From positions 5,871,780-5,935,779 of the forward strand of contig NZ_LT985361.1 of assembly GCF_900269665.1 (NCBI RefSeq): a stretch of 64,000 nucleotides of DNA. Reading direction: 5' to 3'. Below, one piece after another: positions 61,651-64,000 of the stretch (position 1 is the stretch's first letter; the number at the start of each line of letters is the position of its first letter). This DNA is from Nocardia suismassiliense. GTDB taxonomy: Bacteria; Actinomycetota; Actinomycetes; Mycobacteriales; Mycobacteriaceae. Made by a program: the position numbers and the translations under genes. The notes beneath the pieces were generated by a model, which saw nothing but the letters and a program-made list of their open reading frames with translations, was not told where the DNA came from and did no database searches.

Positions 61651-62695
61651 TAGCCAAAGGGTTTCGGCTATGCCGTGCGCCGCCGAACTCACCAGAGCTG
61701 GCACCTACGACCTTTGAACTTGACCGCATTGTGTCACTTGACCTTTCGAGAGCCTCCCGTCGCCATGCATTCGGCGTCACACCGTAGGCGGCACGGAATC
61801 GCCGAGTGAAATGCGAGGGGTGCCGGAAGCCGTGGCGGTTGGCGATCGCCGCGATCGAGTGGTCCCGGGTGTCGAGTCGCGCGAGATCGCTGCGTGCGCG
61901 TTCCAGTCGCTGCGTGATGATCCATTGTTCGAGGCTTAGTCCCGCGCGTGCACATACTTTGTACAGGTGGCGCATCGAAATGTGGTGAGCGCGGGCGATT
62001 CCGGCTGGACTCAAGTCCGGATCGGACAGCCGACGATGCACGTAATCACTAATCTGGGACAGCAGGATATCCGCGGGAAGGACCGTGCCGTCCTCGCCAC
62101 CGTACGCGGCGGTCGAGATCAGAAGGGCACGCACCATTTCCGCGCAGGCATCGCCCAGTACTGGCGCCCCAGGATCGCTCTCGAGCGGGTCGGCTGACTC
62201 GGCCGTCAAGACAATGTGTCGGGCAACCAGGCGATGCAACGGGCTACGTTGCGGCTGATTCAAGGCGGCGCGGATCGTGTCACCGGACAGATCCAGTTTG
62301 TCGCGCGGAACAAACAGCGACAGCACCGGGCCACAGCGCCAGTCGAGCTCGAAAGGCGCGTCGAGATCTATCAACATCAGCTGATCTGGCCCGATCTCAT
62401 GTTGAGTGTCGGCCTGTATCAGACGTGAGGTGCTGCGCAACGGCACTGACACAATGAGTGCCGAACCCGGTGAGTTCCGAATCTGTTTCGGGGTCCGGAC
62501 CATCTTGAATCCGGAGAGCAGCGACCGCTGTAGACGAAATTCCCCGAATTGCCAGCTATCGAAACGAGCGCGAGCCTCACTGTCGGCAGAGTTGTGGACG
62601 ATGTGCGCCGGGGCAGAAGCCCCCTGCACGGCGGCGGCAACCACATCGGCACGGTCACGAGGGTCAACCTGGTCGGTGTCCAGAAGCAGTGCCAT
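61628..62695 (-). CDS. AraC-family transcriptional regulator
   Basis: About 355 aa from ATG 62695 (GTG 62746 is an alternative). The N-terminal two thirds fit the AraC-binding-like domain of XylS/FeaR-type regulators (FGEFRLQRSLLSGFKMVRTP). The C-terminal double HTH is clear: ISMRHLYKVCARAGLSLEQWI, then SIAAIANRHGFRHPSHFTRRFRAAYG. The last ~35 residues, after WRREA, are a low-complexity tail overlapping the aminoacylase pseudogene end and may be a read-through extension. Convergent with that pseudogene; target genes unknown. Confidence 0.88.
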   Translation of the reverse strand: MALLLDTDQVDPRDRADVVAAAVQGASAPAHIVHNSADSEARARFDSWQFGEFRLQRSLLSGFKMVRTPKQIRNSPGSALIVSVPLRSTSRLIQADTQHEIGPDQLMLIDLDAPFELDWRCGPVLSLFVPRDKLDLSGDTIRAALNQPQRSPLHRLVARHIVLTAESADPLESDPGAPVLGDACAEMVRALLISTAAYGGEDGTVLPADILLSQISDYVHRRLSDPDLSPAGIARAHHISMRHLYKVCARAGLSLEQWIITQRLERARSDLARLDTRDHSIAAIANRHGFRHPSHFTRRFRAAYGVTPNAWRREALERSSDTMRSSSKVVGASSGEFGGARHSRNPLATRSSMWS

Positions 62696-62887
62696 CACGC
62701 CCGCCGTCCGTCGATGACTGGAGTTCGAGTGCACGGGCCCCGTCACTGTGCCCTGACAACAATTCTGCCGCTGGCAGGCGCGGTTCGGTGCGAATCAGCC
62801 GGATTTCCGTCGCGGTTCAACCTGCCCGTGGTGAGCAAATCGCCACTGCCGACAGGGGCATCGACATGATCGCTTCGTCGTGCGCGG
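62696..62887. other. Short intergenic region
   Basis: About 190 bases between the XRE-type regulator end and the AraC start, both minus strand. It should hold the AraC promoter; no clear element seen. Confidence 0.4.
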
Positions 62888-64000
62888 TCATGCGAGTCCG
62901 GCCACCGTGAGTAGCTGGGCTAGGTCTCGCTTGATCAAATGATGATTGTTGCGGGCGAGCTTCTGCAGCGTTTGGCGTGCCGTCCAGTCGTAGCGGATAT
63001 CTTCTGAGCAGGCCTGTTCGACTCGTTGCAGCGCGAAGACCGCCGCGAAGTCTTCCCTCCGCAGGCTATAGGCGTAGGCGGTTGTCAGGTAATAGCGGAC
63101 TCGAAGGTCGACACAGCTATTGTCCGTTATGTCTGCATCGGCGGCGAGCTTGATCGCGTGATCGATGCGACCCAGCCGCAACGCGATGTTCATCGCGGTG
63201 ATTACCACCGCGAGCCCCCCGAAGCCCATCCGGTGGTCGACAGCAGAAGGGGCGAGTGCGTCGGCGAACCGCGCGGCGCTGGCCATGAGCTCCTGTGATC
63301 TCCCCGGATCGCCGGCGCCGGCCGCGCCCTCGGCGGCGACCAGGTTCAGCGCTCCGCACAACCTGTGATTTACGGAAGGTTCGCAGGCCAGGCGATATGA
63401 CGCGGCGAGTGCATAGTCCCGGCTTTCGGCGTAATAGCCCAGTGACAACAACGCGCTGGCGACGTGCCAGGAGCTTGCGGCAGCTAGGAGCGGTTGCCGT
63501 GTCCGGGCCAGGATGCCGATCGGTCGGTCGGCAACCAGCCATGCGAGGTCGTAATCACCCACGTGGGTGAGCAGGAGCCGGGCGAGGTGATAAGCGTCTA
63601 CCAGCAGCTGGCCGGCTTCCTCGACCGAGCCGTTCGACGCTGCCTGTGCGGCTGAGCGAATCGACCGCGCGGCAATCAGCACGCCGGGGAGTCGGGCAGC
63701 GAGTTCGGTATATCGATGGCTCGAGTCGAGCCAGAGGGCCCAGCATTCATCGATCGAGCTGCGCAGCGTGGCCAACGACGGCATCGAATGCTCGGCCTCT
63801 GTGACAAACGCGCGTGCGGATGGATGATCCATGACGGCACGGTTCAGCGGGACGAGCGGCAGACTAACGTTTCGCTCGACAGGGTGGCCAGAGAAGGACC
63901 CGCCGATCAACTCCATGAGATTGTCGAAACGGAGCACTTCAACGAGCCGGTAGGCGATCTGGATGCTGTCGAAGCGCGTGTGGCCTTGTTCGACTTGACG
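62888..64000 (-). CDS. XRE-type regulator with repeat-rich C-terminus (partial)
   Basis: The frame runs from the stop at 62888 to the window edge, so the 5' end is missing. The first visible residues, RQVEQGHTRFDSIQIAYRLV, look like the end of an XRE/Cro helix-turn-helix (usual form VERGxRxxDSI). The remaining ~345 residues are all-helical with TPR-like pairs (AESRDYALAASYRL; GRIDHAIKLAADADI). This architecture is common among actinomycete regulators, where the repeat half may bind a small molecule or partner. Target unknown. Confidence 0.8.
   Translation of the reverse strand, partial: RQVEQGHTRFDSIQIAYRLVEVLRFDNLMELIGGSFSGHPVERNVSLPLVPLNRAVMDHPSARAFVTEAEHSMPSLATLRSSIDECWALWLDSSHRYTELAARLPGVLIAARSIRSAAQAASNGSVEEAGQLLVDAYHLARLLLTHVGDYDLAWLVADRPIGILARTRQPLLAAASSWHVASALLSLGYYAESRDYALAASYRLACEPSVNHRLCGALNLVAAEGAAGAGDPGRSQELMASAARFADALAPSAVDHRMGFGGLAVVITAMNIALRLGRIDHAIKLAADADITDNSCVDLRVRYYLTTAYAYSLRREDFAAVFALQRVEQACSEDIRYDWTARQTLQKLARNNHHLIKRDLAQLLTVAGLA

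Overview
This is a high-GC actinomycete chromosome segment, most likely Nocardia. The reasoning is inference: the GC content, the mycobacterium-like polyketide synthases (PKSs), the Pls-type synthetase, the AveC-like membrane proteins and an XRE-type regulator with a repeat-rich C-terminal half all fit that genus, but no rRNA or housekeeping marker is present to prove it. I saw no tRNA, rRNA, CRISPR array or replication origin.

Left edge, 1-7.3 kb: the tail of a polyketide cluster. It holds the end of a PKS (acyl carrier protein, ACP), a stand-alone enoyl-reductase-like protein, a thioester reductase fused to a luciferase-like monooxygenase, a Baeyer-Villiger-type monooxygenase, an HSL-family esterase and an enediyne-type hot-dog thioesterase, all on + with overlapping or near-adjacent ends. 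A 5'-truncated GGDEF gene faces it. From 7.6 to 14.1 kb are a secreted intradiol-dioxygenase-like lipoprotein, an intact IS3-family element (8646-9970, 3-bp target duplication) and an operon for three exported hydrolases led by a 37-residue peptide.

14.5-28.6 kb: a Pls-like poly(amino acid) synthetase with a LysR regulator; a cell-envelope sugar module (GT39, GT2, GalU) beside a two-component system; a phenolic acid decarboxylase divergent from its MarR regulator, with a palindromic operator between them; and a full-length membrane GGDEF protein.

29-55 kb: the most interesting region, a biosynthetic cluster I cannot match to a described product. Its core is a split iterative PKS: an AT-ACP protein, a 1910-aa AT-KS-(CLF-like KS)-KR-DH protein and an enediyne-type thioesterase, translationally coupled and led by an 88-aa unknown. 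On both sides are FAD-dependent oxygenases, each followed on the same strand by an AveC-like or similar polytopic membrane protein (potential cyclases). A CrtI-like oxidoreductase, a third AveC-like protein and a modular-type KS-AT-DH-KR-ACP PKS complete the set. One FAD oxygenase is frameshifted. The thioesterase plus the 3' end of a GGDEF gene is a near-identical copy of the block at 6 kb, so the two polyketide regions are linked by duplication or recombination.

54.9-57 kb is a run of broken genes (two TetR-type, one exported hydrolase, a possible histidine kinase scrap). At 57.9-61.6 kb a divergent acetyltransferase/D-aminoacylase pair is duplicated in tandem, and each copy has lost the opposite partner. 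The right edge carries an AraC regulator and the 3' part of an XRE-type regulator.
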